A stretch of DNA of 64,000 nt from WTAW01 sp964406575 (GTDB taxonomy: Bacteria > Acidobacteriota > Aminicenantia > Aminicenantales > Aminicenantaceae). Position numbers and translations under genes: made by a program. The notes under the pieces are model-generated. The model saw only the letters and a program-made list of their open reading frames with translations, was not told the DNA's origin and searched no databases. The number at the start of each line of letters is the position of its first letter. Position 1 is the stretch's first letter. Location of the stretch: NCBI GenBank assembly GCA_964406575.1, contig CAYOSH010000008.1, positions 62,001 through 126,000 on the forward strand, given 5' to 3'. Positions 62,591 to 64,000 of the stretch are shown here, piece after piece.

Positions 62591-63493
62591 CTACTTGAGA
62601 TTTTTTTGATTCTCAGTCAGCTGGGCAGAGCCGATGGGGAAAAAACCCTCTTCTTCGACGATCTTTTGGCCTTCAGGACTGATCTCGAATTTGATGAAAT
62701 CCAGGACAATCCCTTGGGGAGTCCCCGCCGTTGTCTGGAAGAGAGGCCGTGCGATCGGATAGTCACCGGAATCGACAGCGGCTTTGTTCAAAGGTGAAAA
62801 AGCGGCAGCACCAGGATCCTTGGAAACGTTCAGGATCCTGATCCCTTTTCTGGGATTCCCGCTCCTATCGACCACATATCCCACACCCACATAACCAATG
62901 CCTTCTTTATCGGCGGTGACACCCTCTACGATCTGGGCGTTACCGTTCATTCGTTTCATGTCCGCAGAATAGTTCTGATTTTTGAGCACATGCTCCTGGA
63001 AGAAGACAAAAGTTCCGGAGTTGGATTGCCTCCCATAAAGAGAGATGGTCTTATCCGGACCGCCGACTTCTTTCCAGTTTGTGATCTCGCCCCTGAACAT
63101 AGCACCGATTTGATCCATGGTAAGTTTTGAGATCGGATTACTCACATTTACGATCACACTCAAACCATCAACAGCGATAACGAATGTGTGTGGAGAAACA
63201 CCGTTATCCTTAGCCATTGTGATCTCTTTGTCTTTCATTGGCCGTGAATGATTAGCGATATCGCAGGTCCCGTTGATGAGTGCGGCGATCCCCGTCCCAG
63301 ACCCTCCGCCAAGCACAGCGATAGGCTTGTCGGGATTCTTCGCCATGAAGTCTTCTGCCAGGATCTGCACCAGGTTGACCATGGTATCAGAGCCTTTGAC
63401 TTGGATCATCTTTTTCTGGGCAAAGAGTGATCCATTCAGAAAAATGAGCCCAATAACTAGGCATCCGACTAAAATACATTTTTTTGTTTTCAT
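62591..63493 (-). CDS. pstS: Phosphate ABC transporter substrate-binding protein
   Basis: A 300-residue periplasmic protein with a signal peptide (about 1-26, cut after LFA). The phosphate-binding loops are visible: KGSDTMV, GGGSGTGIAALI, CDIANHSRPM and GRQSNSGTFVFF. AAGGAGAG precedes the ATG. It lies 12 bases after the porin gene, in the order porin-pstS-pstC-pstA-pstB-phoU-arsC. The presence of SGT near residue 65-67 and the Arg in SRPM fit a true PstS. Confidence 0.96.
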   Translation of the reverse strand: MKTKKCILVGCLVIGLIFLNGSLFAQKKMIQVKGSDTMVNLVQILAEDFMAKNPDKPIAVLGGGSGTGIAALINGTCDIANHSRPMKDKEITMAKDNGVSPHTFVIAVDGLSVIVNVSNPISKLTMDQIGAMFRGEITNWKEVGGPDKTISLYGRQSNSGTFVFFQEHVLKNQNYSADMKRMNGNAQIVEGVTADKEGIGYVGVGYVVDRSGNPRKGIRILNVSKDPGAAAFSPLNKAAVDSGDYPIARPLFQTTAGTPQGIVLDFIKFEISPEGQKIVEEEGFFPIGSAQLTENQKNLK

Positions 63494-63505
63494 TTTTTCT
63501 CTCCT

Positions 63506-64000
63506 TTAGAATTTGAAATACAATGTCATAAATCCATAGAGATCATTTCCAGGTTTTTTGTATTCATCACTATCCTTCATGAGGTCATTTTCTTTATAAG
63601 TGGCGAACTTGATGTTCGGCATGAGCCACACATTCTTGTGAACCTGCCAGCTAAGAGCTGCAATGATGAAACTGAACTCATGATTGTTTGCAAACGGAAC
63701 ATAGTCAATCCCACTTCCTGAAAATTTCGTCTCATATCCTTCACCAAAATTCATGTCGTAACGGCCGATGAGTTCAACCGTTTTACTGAATTTGTAAATG
63801 GCGAATGCAGAAAGGATGTTATAGGGCAAAGAGTCTTTGTCTTCTTGCTTGTATTCCCTGTAGGCATACTGGAGGCCAACTCTTCCCCAATCCGCAGAAT
63901 AAGCACCGAATCCCTGGAGGATTATATCATCATCTTTGTCCTTAGCTCTTTCGTACTGGGCCATGGCCTCCACGAAAAAACCTCCATTTTTATATCCCAG
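63506..64000 (-). CDS. Outer-membrane beta-barrel porin, C-terminal part (gene cut by window end)
   Basis: The frame is open to the window end, so only the last 164 residues are seen. They show alternating hydrophobic strands of a barrel (LQYAYREYKQ, ILSAFAIYKFS, VELIGRYDMNFG, LYGFMTLYFKF) and end in Phe, the usual C-terminal residue of outer-membrane barrels. An internal GTG at 63973 is not the true start, as coding continues beyond it. Its place just before pstS suggests a phosphate-selective porin (OprO/OprP-like), which is inference from position. Confidence 0.75.
   Translation of the reverse strand: MGYKNGGFFVEAMAQYERAKDKDDDIILQGFGAYSADWGRVGLQYAYREYKQEDKDSLPYNILSAFAIYKFSKTVELIGRYDMNFGEGYETKFSGSGIDYVPFANNHEFSFIIAALSWQVHKNVWLMPNIKFATYKENDLMKDSDEYKKPGNDLYGFMTLYFKF

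Overview
This is a 64 kb chromosomal window from a Gram-negative bacterium of moderate G+C. A TonB-dependent receptor, an outer-membrane barrel beside the Pst phosphate transporter and several exported enzymes show an outer membrane. The gene content points to an anaerobic or facultative user of amino acids and peptides: a Na+-translocating biotin decarboxylase, split lysine-ketoglutarate reductase and saccharopine dehydrogenase, a TonB receptor with an S9 peptidase, an exported D-aminoacylase, amino acid transporters and a DsrC/DsrMK-like redox module. An Acidobacteriota or Aminicenantes-type lineage would fit, but that is a guess from gene content. There are no phage genes, insertion sequences or CRISPR arrays. 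Genes are densely packed and most of them form operons.

Layout. 1-5.9 kb: end of a parvulin isomerase gene, a lone nucleotidyltransferase-like protein, biotin ligase, and the gamma-alpha-beta Na+ decarboxylase operon behind a near-consensus promoter. 5.9-11.2 kb: a five-gene minus-strand glycan cluster (GNAT, radical SAM/SPASM, polysaccharide deacetylase, GT4, GT2). 11.2-17.4 kb: a SnoaL-like protein, Rho, Lon, trigger factor and tRNA-Leu(UAG). 17.7-26.7 kb: a YkvI-type transporter facing an aminotransferase/dehydrogenase pair, a TPR protein with a dead trypsin-like domain, small membrane proteins, a lipid kinase-like protein and a lytic transglycosylase. 26.8-37.9 kb: pilT-alaS, then hrcA-grpE-dnaK-dnaJ-rsmE-protein kinase-ilvE. 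38-46.4 kb: a Memo-family protein, the saccharopine pair, cysS-yraN, an NSS transporter and dapF. 46.5-55 kb: S9 peptidase and TonB receptor downstream of folK, a small unknown gene, and an operon of D-aminoacylase lipoprotein, cupin and toroid protein. 55-58.8 kb: a cysteine desulfurase-like enzyme and a DsrC/cytochrome b/HdrD-like module. 58.8-64 kb: a porin-pstSCAB-phoU-arsC operon, with the porin cut by the window end.

How the genes work together. Peptides may enter through the TonB receptor and be cut by the S9 peptidase, while the D-aminoacylase releases D-amino acids. Amino acids would be imported by NSS and YkvI-type carriers, with lysine entering the saccharopine route. Carboxylated products may be decarboxylated by the biotin enzyme to build a Na+ gradient. 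The DsrC module could link menaquinol to a sulfur-relay protein. Protein quality control (trigger factor, Lon, DnaK system, HrcA) is concentrated here.

The most unusual items are the pseudo-protease whose three catalytic positions are all Asn, a DnaK without a lid inside a canonical operon, a DsrC/DsrMK-like module with no DsrAB nearby, the radical SAM glycan cluster, and several promoters that sit almost on start codons lacking a Shine-Dalgarno sequence. Promoters, operators and terminators were read by eye from consensus matches and have not been tested.
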